DNA from: Aptenodytes patagonicus
Taxonomy: Eukaryota > Chordata > Aves > Sphenisciformes > Spheniscidae
Direction: 5' to 3'
Assembly: GCF_965638725.1 (NCBI RefSeq)
Contig: NC_134950.1
Location: forward strand, 26,812,932 to 26,876,931
Length of the DNA: 64,000 bases
The position numbers were made by a program, and so were the translations under genes. How positions within the stretch are numbered: position 1 is the first letter of the stretch; every line of letters starts with the position of its first letter. Shown one piece after another: positions 48,901 through 63,900 of the stretch. Below the pieces are notes generated by a model, which had not been told where the DNA came from, did no database searches, and saw only the letters and a list, made by a program, of their open reading frames with translations.

Positions 48901-51900
48901 TCCATTCCTGTGCTCAGATAAAGCACTGTCCTAAGCAGACGTTTGCTTTGGAAAGAAACCTCAGTTGGGATTTCCTGCAGCATTCAGGAAATAATGTGAA
49001 AACTCCTCTGTTGAGGATCAGAAAAGAGCAGATTTGTTTGAGCAGACTCTTGGAATATCATTCCCCCAGCCAAGCACACTGTTGGCAATAGGTTTTAAAA
49101 GACACAAAAGCATGAAATTATTTTGATTATGGTGAAAATGCTGAAAAAAGAATGATTTTCCCTTTGATTTTTCCCCATTCTAGTTCACATCCGAGCCACC
49201 TGCTGTGAGTTTCAGAGTGACTGGTGAAAAAGATGGAATAATTGACATTGTGCCAAAGACAGGCATCCTGTATCTCAATGGGTCTCTGGACTGGGAGACC
49301 AAAGCAGTGCACAGGCTGCAGGTAAAAACTCAGTGAAAAATAGGAAGGGAGGGTTATTCATATTCACCCTTTTTTGGTAAACCTGAAATTAATGGAAAAC
49401 TGTGGAAATTTCAAATTCTTTCTTTTGTCTATGTTTACAGACAGCTTTTCATTTTTAATATTGACTTTTGCTGAAAGATGCATGGTTTTATAATTCTGAA
49501 AGACTTTGCAGAGGAAAATGCTCCTTAGCACAGGAAGGTTATATTGAGAGAACAAAAATTACCCTGATGCCAACACTAATCCTGTAATTCTTCTAATATG
49601 AGGAGGACACTTGACTGGAAGTGAAATCTGGCCCCATGAATGAGATTTGCTTGTTATCCCTGAAGACTTATAGGGTGAATTCCATGGCTGGAATGGGAAA
49701 ATAAACTATTGTAATCTACTTAGGAAGATTATAATCTATTTAGTGACAAATGGTGTGAGTAAATGACATTTAGACACAGAAGCACAGATCTAACCTCTGT
49801 TAAATGACAGCAGAAGGCTGTTTGGCAGATGTTGGAGGCTATTAGAGGAAAGAGCATTGTGTGCTTGTCCTGCTATTATACTCTTTTCATAAGGATCTCA
49901 TCGTAAACACTGTTGGGAGTGGGACAGCGGGTAGGCGATCTTTTGGTCTCAGTATAGCCTTGTGCTCTTATTCTGTGTCAAAAATGGTATTGTCTTTTTC
50001 TGAGGCACTAGCAACTGAGAAGGAGATGATCGTGAGAGGATCAATATCTGAACAAAATACATGATGATATTTTAGCTAGCCTTAGCTATCTTTCTAAAGT
50101 CTAGCACTTCAGATTTAATGGTTTCATGTTCTCAGCTCTGAAGCACCCTTGAATTGGTATTAGAGAGGACAATTTTCTAGCCCCAGAAGTTATTAACTCT
50201 AAACATGGGAATCCTTTACAGACAAGAAGAAGTGATGACAGAACTGAAAAAGGATACTTGGTTAGGCATAAATAATGATGATTTGATCTATTATGTGCAA
50301 ACAAAATGAAGTTGGACAGACATAATATATACTCGGTGTTTTAAAGTCAAAGAAGGCTGAAAAATAAGAAGTCAAATTGTTTGGAACAAAAATGCAATCA
50401 GAACTAAGAATTAAGTTTTCTTTACAAATCCTTATATCAGCCTATTTTTCTGGTTGATATTTACAATAGCGCACTTGAGTCCGCTATATCCTGTTGGGTT
50501 TTCTCCTTGTTCTTTAGAAAGTATCTATTTCTATTTAAAGAAAAGCATGAGGTCTAAGCTGTGCAAGAATACAAGCAGTCTGCTGAGACTGGAAGTGAGA
50601 AATTGCCCTCTGAAAAGTGTCATCAGAAGCAGGAGTAGGTTATTTTGTTTTGTTGGCACTACATACTGTAGTGAACTATTGTCAGTGAGCTACCATGGTA
50701 AATCTGTCCTTGTAGATGGAGTCACACAGTTATGGCTCTCACCAGATTTGCATCACAGGAAGAATGACTTGGCATTTGACATCCTGATGTTCATTTATGT
50801 CTTTTAATTTATCCACATGAAAATATTTCTTTGCTGTTCCCTCTTTTTCCAAATCAAGGTGGAAAGTCTGGATGAAAAGGGAAACATAGTGAAAGGTCCA
50901 TACACTGTTACAATACACGTGGAGGATATCAATGACAACCCGCCAGAATTTGACCAGATAAAGTACACTGGAGTAGTGAGGCAGAACTCCCGTCCAGGTA
51001 ATCATTATAATAATGAAATATGATAGTTAATAAGAAGCTAGGTATATTAGTTAAACAGGAAGATAAAGTGGGTGCTATACTTCAACAAGCTGAAAAAAGA
51101 TCAGTTTTCCTTCCCTCAGGATTGTACAAAATAAGGGTACAAACATGTATAATATAATGAAAGGGCAAAAACGTGACCACTATGTGGTGTAAAAGGATGA
51201 GTGTAATCAGAAATATTTCATAGTACTTGTTGCTTTGCAAGTATCATTTAACAGGCAAATATTGCTGCCCTCACCATCGCACTGAAAAAAACCCCTGTGC
51301 TAGAAAGATTTTAAAGTTTAAAGGTTGCCAAAGACTATACAGAAAGACAATGCTAAGAATATGTAAGTCTTTGCACATCAGTGAAATAAAATGCCAGTGT
51401 AGATATGGGGTATTTGTTTACTGTGAGTGATGCTTCTCAGGACGTGGGCTGAACCTTAGTATTTAGGAGAGAGTCTTAGCTAATGGATTGCAGTGATCCA
51501 GTCCAGAAATCAGGAAAGTATCAAAGAGCAGCTCAAGACCCACATCTTGGAAATGAAACAAAGGACTCAGCCAGTTGTTATCACTGTGACTATGGACTCA
51601 AGAAGAAACTTTTGCTAAAGAATATGCATATAAAATGCCATGGGGTCAGAAAACTATTCTGCAATATTTTACTGTATTCTTCAACTGCATCCAATTCAAA
51701 AAGATTTTGAATGTTGCACTGGTGATTAAAAGGCAAAAATTCACTTATGTTACTGCGCATTTCCATATTTTTTTCATTGTATGATTGTTCCTTTAATTAT
51801 AACTGTGTCACAGCTGTAGGGCTTTTTTCTCAAGCTGCTTTGGGTTGAACTGATTTGTATAAGGACTGCAAAGTGGCCTTAAAGAGAGATACCAGTGAGC

Positions 51901-54900
51901 TACATTCCGGGTGCAGGCACTCTTGGGTGGTAGATAGCTCTCTGAGTTAGCTCTGTCACCTTCTTCATCAACTGGTCTGCATACCTATTGTGATCCTACT
52001 AAGCAGAGCTGTGGAGGCAGGACCTGTGGAATGGTACACAGGCAATGTAATCTCCACACACAAGCATGGCTTACCATGAGAGATGCATTATGAAACAACG
52101 GCAGCTCCCCATAAGCTGCCTTCCTGGCTTGAGAGTTCTGCTCAAATGGACTATGTGTTGAGGTTTCAGTCTCCTCTTACCACTGTTTCTTCTCTAATCT
52201 GAACAGGCAAGCCCTTTATGTACGTCCATGCCACTGACCGTGATGATCCTACAACTCCCCATGGACAGTTGACTTACAGCATTCTCCATCATTTTCCCAA
52301 CCCTTATACAGAAATGCTTTTCCAGATCGATAATGTAACTGGAGCAATCTCACCGAGTAAGATGGGTATGTAAAAAGATCCTTGTTTGTCAAAAAGCAAG
52401 CATGAGTTCTTGGGTGTACCTAGAACAAAACAATAACACAGCTCTGATGTTAAATTCTGAATAATCATAGTCAGTGGGACACACTCCACTGAGGCCCTGG
52501 TTTTGGGGAACTTTGTTTGTGTCCCACCAAATTCAAAGGAAGGTAGCAGAAATGGAGATTGGGATCTAAAAATACATTGAGAAGAGAGGTAGATTCTTTG
52601 GCCCTCAGGACTACACTGAGTCATATCTTGGGATTAATTCTCTTCCTTGAAATCTAGAAAATCAAAATCAGTAACATGAAAAATGCGGAGAAAACTCAGC
52701 CAGCCATGTGATCCCAACTAAACTGCAGTGATTTAAAAACCCTGTCTCTTCTGCTGGGCTGAACAAGTGCCCAACTGGAGTGAGGGCTGTTCAGTGATGC
52801 ATCTGCACAACATGAGACCACAGTACAGAGGTCTCATACGATTACGTCCACATGATGCTGTGCTGCATATTCAGAGAAGCCAGAGGAAACGGCTTGCTGA
52901 GATTTGGCACAGAGGCCCATCTAAGGAGTGAGCCTGGAGCAGATGAAGCAGGATGGTGCATGTAGGAGGCAATGGGCAGATGAACCATCTCCACAGCCTC
53001 TGCTGCATTTCACTTGGCTCTTTGCTCTGTTTCTAGGCTCTTATTATTTGGATCCTCAAAAGCAGGACACCTTCACGCTCGTCGTCACTGTGAAGGACAT
53101 GGCAGGGATGACAACGAATGCTTTCACCAGCAGTGCTGATGTGATCATCACTGTGAAGGAGAGCCTGTGGAAAGCTCCCCCCACCATCCACATCCAAGAA
53201 AACTCAACCCAGATCTACCCTGTCAACATCAGCCAGGTAGGGCCCTTGGCCGTGCTCCCTGCACCTCTCCTTGGTGCCACAGAGGCGTTTTCTCCCAGCT
53301 AATTGTGAAGGTGTCCCCACTGCATTCAACACCAGGCTCTTCAGAAGGACTTTGGCACCTTCCGGTTATTTTTTATATGGTATCCTTTGGAAATGATCTT
53401 TAGTGCAGGTCTCATTAACTTATCGTTAGTATGAAAGTTAATGGTTTGAAGGTGACTGAGATACAGGCAATATAAACATTAGAGTGACTGGACTTTGCCC
53501 TTCAGTTTGGAGAGGCTGTTAGCACCGCCTGTGTGTGAGAATATCCCATGGATAGAGGAAACATTTGGAGAATTTTGTTACAGCATAATGACTGGAAGAA
53601 AAAGGGTGCTTTACAAGGCTATTTGGCACAATACGAAAGATAAAGCTCTTGAGACACCCCAAGGGAGCTCCCAGACAGATATGTGGCAATTGGGTGCCTC
53701 TGCGGAGGTGCCGCTCTTCTCTCCCAATGGGTTTCTGTCATGGTTTAACCTCAGTCGGCAACTGAGCACCACACAGCCGCTCGCTCACTCCCCCCCACCC
53801 CCAGTGGGATGGGGGAGAGAATTGGAAGAGTAGAAGTGAGAAAACTCATGGGTTGAGATAAAAACAGTTTAATAATTGAAATAAAATTATAATAATAATA
53901 ATATGATAATAATAATAATACACAAAGCAAGTGATGCACAGTGCAATTGCTCACCACCCACCGACCGATGCCCAGCCAGTCCCCGAGCAGCGGCCCCCCC
54001 CGGCCAGCTTTCCCCAGTTTATGTACTGAGCATGATGTCACATGGTATGGAATGTCCCTTTGGCCAGTTTGGGTCAGCTGTCCTGGCTGTGCCTCTCCCA
54101 GCTTCTTGTGCACCTCCAGCCTTCTCAGCCGGCAGAGCATGGGAAACTAAAAAGTCCTTGACTAGTGTAAGCACTACCTAGCAACAACTAAAACATCGGT
54201 GTGTTATCAACATTGTTCTCACCCTAAATCCAAAACACAGCACTGTACCAGCTACTAGGAAGGAAATTAACTCTATCCCTGCCGAAACCAGGACAGTTTC
54301 TTTGACCACTTCCAGCCCCGCTCTAACACCACAGGCCCTCCAGGCTTTGGGCAAATCAAGAGCTAACCCGTTGAAGGTTATTCTGAAGTTAGCTTCTTCC
54401 ATCCGCAGAAGAGCCTGGAAGGGGACCAGCTCCACTGCAACACTGCTGTGGGCAGTCCCCCGCACTCAGAGACATCTGCCATGACCAGTTTTGTGTGATG
54501 CAGCACACCTGCTATATCAAAAGTACCTAGGAAGGACTGAAATGCCCTCCCCTCCTTCAGCATCCTGCATTCCCATGGTATTCCTCTTTACACAGTGCAA
54601 ATGCAAAATATTTTGCCGATAACTGCAGACTGATGGTGATGTATACATCAGTAAATATTAACTAACAGGCCAGCAGCCTTTCAGGAATGTTTGACTTTGA
54701 AAAATGCCTTGGCACTGACACCCCCAGTGCCGTCATCCCTTGGACATGGCAGGATTCCTCGGATGCTGTTTGCAAGAGTAACTGACTTGGTGTTATTGTC
54801 ACTGGCCTCAGTGACAGCCCGAGGAAGTCCAGGGTGAAAACAGGTGGAAGAAAAACTAACATGCAAAGGTGCTCCCATCCTGGGGTCACTTGTATATAAA

Positions 54901-57900
54901 TTTCACATGGCGGCCAATGACATGTTGATTCTGCCTAGGGGAAAATGAAATGCAGTTGCTGCTATATAGTATAAAACATAAACAGTAATATTGACTCCAT
55001 TAATTTGGCAGTCTGTTTACTGCATTTCATTTTAAATCTGAAGCACCCCACTAAAGATCCTTCATCACAGACTTTGATGCATGTAAAGAGCATGCACACA
55101 TGTATGTGCAGATAGGTACTGGATATATTTTTTGGTGCTCCACATCTCTGAATTAGATAAACCAAAACAACAGGCAGGAATAGACAGCATAGGGAGATGG
55201 AATAAATTAGTGTCAAGACATTCAAATGCATATAATGCTTTCTTCTCATGTATCACCGTTTAGTTTCACATCCCAAAACCCTTCCATAAAAAGATAAGTG
55301 TCGTAGCCCATCTGGACATCTGGAGAAACTGAGGTAAAATGGTTTCACCACAACAATTCAGGGAGCAGAGGTGGATTATCAGCCTGGTTTTCTGCAGCTC
55401 GTCCCAAGAGCCTGCCAAACTGTTAATTTTCTCATTTATGAAGCTAACAGGAATGCAATCTTTTCTGTTTGTGGTCCAGAAACGATCCCTGTTAAATCTC
55501 AGTCTACACTTCTGACTTCCTATCCTGACTTATTTTTGTCTTTTTAGGTGCACTCAAATGAGCCAGATGTAATTTATGACCTTTTTGAAAAAGAAAAGCT
55601 GCCCGTGCTCCCATTTTCCATCGATCAGAATGGGGTTATTTATGTGACTGAACCATTGGACAGGGAAGAAAAGGATAGCGTAAGTAAACACATAAAACCT
55701 CACTGATGGGAGAGACCATAGCAGGAAGCTGATTATTGGTGTGGGAGTAAATACGAGAAAGCTCAGTAGAAAGGACAGAGGGGAAAAAAAGAAATAAAAG
55801 CTTTATTTCTTGTCATTTCTGTTTGGGAATGACTTGATAGATATGAAAGCACATTCACCTACTACACTGTTAAACTGCCTTCAGTTTGGTACCCTACAAC
55901 ACTTCTCCATGGGTCTGGCAGTAGCAATCACTGCCCACAGCATATATATAATGTACAACACTGGCCAACCATGGCAGGATTGTAGGTGCATGAGCAGGAG
56001 GTAGGCAGTGGCATTTGTGGAGGGCAGGAGATCTGAATGTTTCAGATCCCCCCCCCAGGGGCCTCAGGGATCCCTCCACAGCAGAAGCAGAGTTTAACTT
56101 GCAGTTGCAACTGTAAAGTTACCCTGAAGTTCCCCATCTGGGGGTCTTTTAGACAGGAAACCCCTCTGTCCCCTTTTGTTCTTGGAGGAAATTTGGGCAC
56201 AGAATAGGCCAGGGATCAGATATGCTGGAGGAATCCTATCTCTGTATGTGACAGATGAATTTGCAAAGTGACAAAAATGAGATATTCCTGCTTTTCTTGA
56301 ATTTTTGCGAGAGCAAGTTCACAGTGCAATGAAGTATTCAGGACTTTTAAATTCTTTTGAAAACTCAGACCTCAGGCACTAAGCTGTGATGGAAGAATTC
56401 TGAATCAGAGTGAAAATACTGAACAAACATATGAGAGGATATTTCATTTGCATGGAATGGTCCCATAGTTACACATTTAAATGCAAAATATTGTCACAGT
56501 GGACATTCAGCACAACTAATCTCAGTATTCTTATTGCAGTATACTTTCTTTGTGGTCACAAAAGATAATAAGGGAGAACTGGTGGACAAGCCTCTGCACA
56601 TTCATGTTACTGTGGAAGACATTAATGACAATCCCCCTGTGTGCCAGCAGGCCCTCACTGTAATTGAAGTTCAAGAAAATGAAGGTGGAGGTAAGAAAAC
56701 AGCTTCTACTCATTTATACACATCATTCTGGTCATGTTATTGTTTCCAGCTGGGTACAAATAAAACTAGAAATTCTGATCCCAAAGAGCAAAACGTAGCT
56801 CTCCTAGAGAAATGTTTTCCTGTGCAAATAGCTCTGTTGTTTTCACTTCAATAATTCATGTGGAAAGGATTTCAGTAACCTGAGAAGGACAGACCCAAGA
56901 CCCGTACTTAAAAAATGCTGTTCCATTTAAAATATAAAATTGCATTTTCCCACAACGACAGTTTTGGACAACTGCTTAGAATGTAAAAAGAAAAACACCC
57001 CTTTTATTACTAATACAAGAAATACTGCTCTAAAAGTGGCATGAGCCCATTTTCCCTCATCGAGATTCTCCTCCAGCATAATGCCTTTGACCTCAATGGA
57101 CCATTACCGAAGTCTGTCCCTAAGTCTTCACATCAGTTATTTGGTTTCAAGGCTGAAGTGTCTGTTGTTACAGTCACTTCTGATCAAAACATATAGCCCA
57201 GTCCTTTTGGACGGCCCCAAGCCCAAAACAGCTGGTTGGGATGCTAAAGGAAAAACTCCCAGAAGTCAAACATTTGTGTCCATTGCAGTGTTTTCCACAC
57301 AGTTGTATCTTTATTGCCCTTCTACTCTTTGCATTGGTATCACTGTTGTCAGTGTGTACCTCTGTGGAGGAATAGGACCACTGCATTATCTGACTGACTC
57401 TGGTCTCTCCTCTGCCACAGGAAGTAATATTGGCACCGTGTTTGCTACGGACATGGATAAGGAGGGCACCCTTAACTCTCGTCTGCAGTTCAAAATAAAA
57501 AGTCAGGTTCCTGCTGTTCCTGCAAGTAATCTGTTCTTTATTCAGCAAGACACTGGGATTTTGCAGTTAATTAGCCATTCGTTAAACAAGCGCATTGCAT
57601 CCAACTATTCCTTGAAGGTGCTGGTGACAGATGCAGGTATGTAAAGCCTGCTGTTATACATTGGAATAATTTTGTTCACGCTGGCATCCCCAGCGCTCAG
57701 TGTCCAAGGGATGAGCGGAGACCTAGAGGATTCACTGGAAGCAACAGCAACGCTGGGAGCTGGCTGGCTCTGGCATTGTACTGCCTTGTTCTCGAGATGC
57801 AGAGAGGTTAATCATGATTCATAATGCACGTATGGAAGGAAACCAGCTCTAGGGCAGGGCATGGATAAACTGGGAAGCTTTTTAACAAGTACTCCAGTAA

Positions 57901-60900
57901 AAGATTTTCTTCCACAGGGGAAAAAAATGAAGAGATCATGATTGTAGTTTTCCCCAAAAATCTTTCAAAAGGACTCACTGAAAAAAATCAAGAAATTAAA
58001 CACAGCTGCTCAGAGAGTCCAGATAATTTATTTTAAAAGATTAAGAGCTGAAATTAATCTTCAAAAATAATCTTGTCCATTATATAAGTTCCCAGGAGTC
58101 CTTTGTGGTTCACTGAATGGAAAGGAAATCAAACTCCATACTAAAGCTTAAAGCTTTGTGTTGCAGTCCTTATAGCCAGGCAAAACTTGTGGATGGAGGA
58201 ACTGGCATGTAAAGACAGCAGTGTCACATGTCTGTAAATGAAATAACATCACTTAGATGAGATGAAAACCTTGCAGGGGGAGAAGCTGGTGATTTGTTTT
58301 GGATGCTTATTTGAATTCCATCCAAACAGTTTTGTTTAGAATATTCCTTAACTTTCAGCTCATAAAGCACATCCGTAAAACACTAAAATCCAGCTACATA
58401 TGAACAGCACACGACCAGACAGAGTATACTTTTAAAATCACAGTCCCCCGTTGCTATGGGTGCCCCTGCTCAGGTAGCGCTTAGATTTACATAGAACTGA
58501 AGTTTAAGTCTGGCTGTAACGAAAATGAGGGTGCTGCCTGATGGCCCACGAAGAGGACAAGGTAGCATAACAACTTGGGGCTTACTTTTTGACATGCAAA
58601 AGTGATATTGAGAAAGCTAACACAATTCATAGCTATCATCCTGGCAAAGGGATATGGTTAAAAAAAGTGACAGGCACAAAATGAAACAGGCTGAAGAAAT
58701 TGGGAAGGTGAATAGTAAGATAGAGAGTGAGGTTCTCACTGACTACGAGACACTGGAGATCAAGTGCTTCTTACAACAGTAGGGCTTTGCTTGGATTGGA
58801 TGATTTGGCAGCGCTCACTTTTGCTCACAGTGAACCCTTTTGGAGGAAAGTTATTTTCAGCAGAAGGGTTGCTGTGATATTGTTTGTCCTCTTTCCATGC
58901 AGTATTCCAAACAATCTGTGACGTGCAAATACATGTCATCGACATCAATGATCAGATTCCCATCTTTGAAAAATCAGATGTGAGTATTTTTAACACCATT
59001 TTTGATGTCCCAATAACTTTTGACAAATGTTTGAGCATACATTCAATGTCTATAGAATGTCAATGGGAAACCAACCATTTACAGAACAAGTAACAGAGCA
59101 ATCCACTAGTGAAAATAAAGGCAAGGTATTGCTGCAAAGGCAGCATATAAGGTCTGTATAGACAGTAGACAGTGGGACTGACTCATAGTTATTTCTGAAA
59201 TGTAAGGTAATTTGCTCAGTGGAAAACTATGTGTACAGAAAGAAATGATTCTACTAAAGCAGTTTATTCCAGAAATGTAAGTTCTGGAGGGAAAGGAGGA
59301 AGAAAAGGCTTTAAAATTAATCAAAATAGCTAAATGGAAAAAAAGCTAAAATCTCCCAAGCTCCCTTCCAAACACAGTGTTAATGTATCCAGAAAAGCCA
59401 GAAAGTGAATGGAAATCAAAGGCTGTATTTTCTTTAACCAGAAACAGTGGTCCAGTGATCCATGCCCAAATGCGTAGCTGCTGGCCCTTCATTCAGGAAT
59501 GGGTGTCAGGCTCTTGCCTCTTCCTCTGGTGGAGGTGCTGGTATCCGGCAAAGAGGCCTTCCGTGACTTCTGCCTGCTGGCCCAAACCTCTCTTCAGACA
59601 CTGCAGTGGCTGGAGCGTCTACCTTTAGGTGTCTAAGCTCCCACCATACTTGTAGGCAATGTAGGTGGTGGCCTCAGGAAAGCTGTCTAGCTCATCAGGT
59701 GTAGATGTCCTCCCGGGGAAGCTGTGTTGGTTTTTGGGCTTTGCTGACTTGCATTGCCCAGCTCTCTGTTGATGATAACGGGAGGTTAGACACATGCAGA
59801 CTGCGTGCCTATATAGCAGGCTGTTGACTTTCTCACCTCAAGGTCTCAGTCCAGGACCTGGTCTCAGGATGAGACTGCTGGGTCAGGGCACACATCAAAC
59901 AGAGTAAATGGAGCTGGGCTGCTAATGTGGCAATGGCATATGGTGAATGGAGCAATTAAATACTTAACAGTTGGTGGCTAGGATGCTCACTGGGTACAGA
60001 GGAGACCAAGGTGCTGTCCCTACTGCTGTGAGAATTGCATGTACGTGGACTAGTTTCAACAGAGGAGGTAAAGGCTCCTCCAGAGGGTCTGGGACTGCTG
60101 CTATACTAGTGGCTCACCCACTGACAGTGATCCCATCACCTTTGATAAATGTATGGCTAAAAAGGGGGATATAGCAACTTTGCAGAAGGTCTAGTGCCCA
60201 TCTTTCATTTCTGGGTTCCCCTGAGCAGCGAGGTAGCTCACCTCTACTGCTGCAAAGCACTTTACTAATGCTTTTGTACGTCTCTCTAACCTGGTTATGT
60301 CTCTGCTGTGAAATGCACCCACCACTTCCCTCCCTCACATGGCTGCTGTGGGTTGAAATACATCCATGCTCGTGGGTCGTGAGCTTGTTGTAGTGCTCAA
60401 GTTATCCACAGATGGTGCTCAGTGTGTCATGTTTCAACAATCTCTCTCTCCTCAGTATCACAATGTGACTGTTGCAGAAAGTCTACCGGTAGGAACAGTG
60501 ATACTAGAAATTCAAGCTACCGATGGAGACGAGCCTGCCACAGGGAGCTCCTACATCATTTACCAAGTGAAGGAAGGAGATCCAAACAACACGTTCATCA
60601 TAGAGGCAGATCCTGAAACAAACCGAGGGTTTGTCAAGATTAACAAGGTGAATAGATGGGTTTATTCTTCTCCATTTATATATATATATTTACATATATA
60701 TTTGCATAAACAGTAACCACCCTGGTGATGATTTGCAGAGGGAGGGGTTGGCTGGTGGTGGGGTGAGGACACCTCAAGCATGGTGCAGACTGCAGGAGGC
60801 CCTACTCTTGGGCTCAGGCATTGTGCCTGTGCAGTGCTCAGGCACACCTATCCTCCCGCCTTTGCTGTCCTCTACCCGCCCACTGCCACCGGCAGCTCCC

Positions 60901-63900
60901 TCCGCTGGCTCTGCTGCTGGCCCCTTCTCCAGCAGAGCAGGCTCTGGCCGATGAAGTAGGTCTTTAGGCACCATAAAGGAAAAAAAATGCCATCATTTGA
61001 GTGATTTTGCAGCAGTGTTTCTGGAAAAGAGAAAGCCAGCTAAATGTTTCCATGGGCTGTGGTCGTGGTGGTGGGCTGTCACAGGGCAGACTGATCTCCT
61101 TGCTAGTGCTCTGGACTGTTGGTGGCTTTTGCAATGGGAGGTGCAAGTGAGACCAGCATGTCTCAATGTCGGGTTGGAGAGGCAGTGTGTTCCTGCTGAG
61201 GCAAACATTAACCATGACAAAGCCAAGGTCAGTGCGTGCTGCGATGGGTGATACATCCCATATGTTGAATGCTGGAGACAGGAATATAAGGAACACTTTC
61301 TGCTGCATCCATGAATTTCAATAGCAAAAGTGCTCTCCCTTTGAAATTAGCCTTCCTGAAGGCACTTGAACTATGGGTCCAGAAAACCTATCACTCATTT
61401 TCCAAGGGGTGACATGTTGTTTGCATCCAGTTCACCTGCCGCAGGCCAGACCAAGGGCAGGCAGATGCAGCGTTTGGTGGACCATCTTCAGGCTCAACCT
61501 CAGTGTCATTTTTTCCCAAGGAAGCAATTGTGAGAAACTCCACGGTGTAACAACCCTCGCATGACTTTTCTCACCCGGAGGTCACCCAAGCCCTTCTTGT
61601 ACAGAGCTATAAATACTATTGCTGTAAACAGGATATAGTTATTAAACTTAGTCAGGCAGGTGGCAACATTATTAGGAAATGCAGTTGCTGAGGCGGCCTC
61701 CAAACGGGCATATGGTTTCATTTAAATTGACTGTTCCCAGTGTCATTTTGCTCCTGACAGCTCTCCCTTATTTCATCTGTATCTGGGATGCAATCTCCTC
61801 CTTCAGAAGAGGGGGACTTTGTGGTTTCCCATGGGAGCTTCCTGTGGCAGCGGGGCCGTTGCTTAAAGTACCTTTTTTTTCTGATTTATCCAGGCTCTTG
61901 ATTTTGAAGCAGCTCCAGTGTACAACCTGGTGATCAATGCCACAAACCCCGAACCGTTGGTGCCAGGCGTGCAATACAACTCAAGTTCCCTTACCTTGTT
62001 TAAAGTTTTCGTAACAAATGTGGATGAGCCACCTGTTTTCCACCAGACAGTTTACAAAGGAGAAGTGTCTGAAGACATTCCTGTCGATACCCTGGTCATG
62101 ACAGTGGAGGCCTATGATCCTGAGGGGGATACTGTACGGTAAAAGAGAGTGACCATGATTTATTTATTGAATTTAGGATTTAGAAAATTGTTCTAAAAGA
62201 GGTACAAGGAAAACATGCCCAATATTCGGCATGCAGGAAAAGACTTTTTTGCAAAAGTCTCATCTCCTAATAGAAAGTGGAGGTGTGGTGGGGTGGTGGC
62301 CAGTGACCCCCCTGCAGCAGACTGCTGGGCAGTGGTTTTCTAACCAGCTTTCTCTCTGTGCTGTGACAAGCATCAGCCAGTGGGGCCCTTGAACTAGCAA
62401 ACTGAAAGGGAAGAAGGCCAATATATGTCTCCAGGAAAAAGGCAGAGCTGGTCTGAGAATAACAGGGTTTCCATATCCATAATGCCTTTAACAAATGAAT
62501 GAAGCACATACTGTGCACCCCTGGGAACCAGTAGGACAGTAGCTACTTTTCATCTCACACAGGAAACTGCACAGGACTTTTTCTCCACCAAAACACACAA
62601 CCTGTAGTGAAGCTCTCAAGTCTATAATTGACAATTAATTCATTTTATTTTCCAACTGCCAAAGACGATATACCTACTTCCACTGCAGATGCAAAGCTCT
62701 GTGCAAGACAACCCCTATGTTTGTGAGTGGGTTGCAAAACCTCAAACTGGCTCATTTGGTGGCCCAACACCATGTTGTATGGTCAAGTCACCTTGAGGCT
62801 CTGCCAGCTCACAGATCTATGCACAGTGCTGTGTTGCATGGTGTAAATGTACCTTACACGGTAGAGTCGGATAGAAGAACTATTTGTGGCTCTTGCTGCA
62901 CGATTCCCAGCTGGGATGCTGAACAGATCAACCCAAAACAAACAATCCTTGAAATTTAAATAAAATTCAGCAAAACACCAAATAGTTAATGGAGTTGCAG
63001 AATATGACTGTTAGGCCTCCCATGGATTTTTATTCCCAGAGGTTTCTCATCTGGCTTTCTACTTTCCCCTAACTTTTGGGAACTTAGCATGTTTGGCCTT
63101 CTGTCAAACTGGTTTGAAAGTGAGCCACATAGTCCAGAAGCTCTGGGGGATGATGACAGAGACAGATGACAGGAATTCATATTTACATAAACTACAGTTC
63201 TGCTAAAAAATAGGTTAAAGGACATAAAATAAAAAGTATAAAAAGTAAAAGATGTATAAGAATGTCAGCATGCTGTTTTTAATGCAAGGGGTACGTTGAA
63301 TGAGAATGTCAGGTCACATCTACTCAAGCAAATGCCTGTGCTTTAACTGGGTCATATGTTCATGGTTAAATTTGTATAAGTAAATACGCAGAGACCTTGG
63401 GTTTTTTTGAACAATAATATAAAGGCAATTATGTGGTGATATTTAAAGCACCCTCTGTTCTGAGGCTGCCCCAATGGTAATTACAGGCTGCTCCAGACTG
63501 GCAGCAGATGACCACTGAGGTCTACCTCGGGGTCCTGGCTTCTTGCTGGTCCAAAAAAGGGTGCCTGGCTGCACTGTTCCCTCTGTGCCCTAGACTTTGG
63601 CTCGTGCCCCCATCAAAACCAAGGCATGGGAGATGTGATGGGGAGTGAGGGACATGGGGTTGGGACAGAGCGCACTTCTGGACCAAAAGCTCAGGAACAC
63701 CCCAGGTTTCCCAGTTAGGAGGAAGGTGGAGTTGCAGTACACAGGCTGGAGGAGCAGTGGCATTCCCACCGTTCTGCTCTCACTCTTTATTCTCAATGAT
63801 TTTGGCCTCCCTTCCTCTGTCTGTCTCTTCTCGTTGGCTGTAGTACTGGTACTCTTCCAGGAACCCTCTCTTTGAGTGCAACTGTAATCAAGCCACTTGC

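Noticed and set aside
52356-52361. Alternative splice donor GTAAGA in CDH17 coding exon 5
   Set aside because: Using it would shift the reading frame of the next exon; the donor at 52366 keeps phase 1.
53751-54140. 129-residue - strand frame and the overlapping + strand frames in solo LTR 3
   Set aside because: All are readings of LTR sequence; similar frames occur in LTR 1 and LTR 2 and have no retroviral protein motif.
57081-57644. 187-residue continuous open frame in the CDH17 region
   Set aside because: Only its last third is real coding (exon 57421-57636); the rest is intron readthrough upstream of a clear CTCTGCCACAG acceptor.
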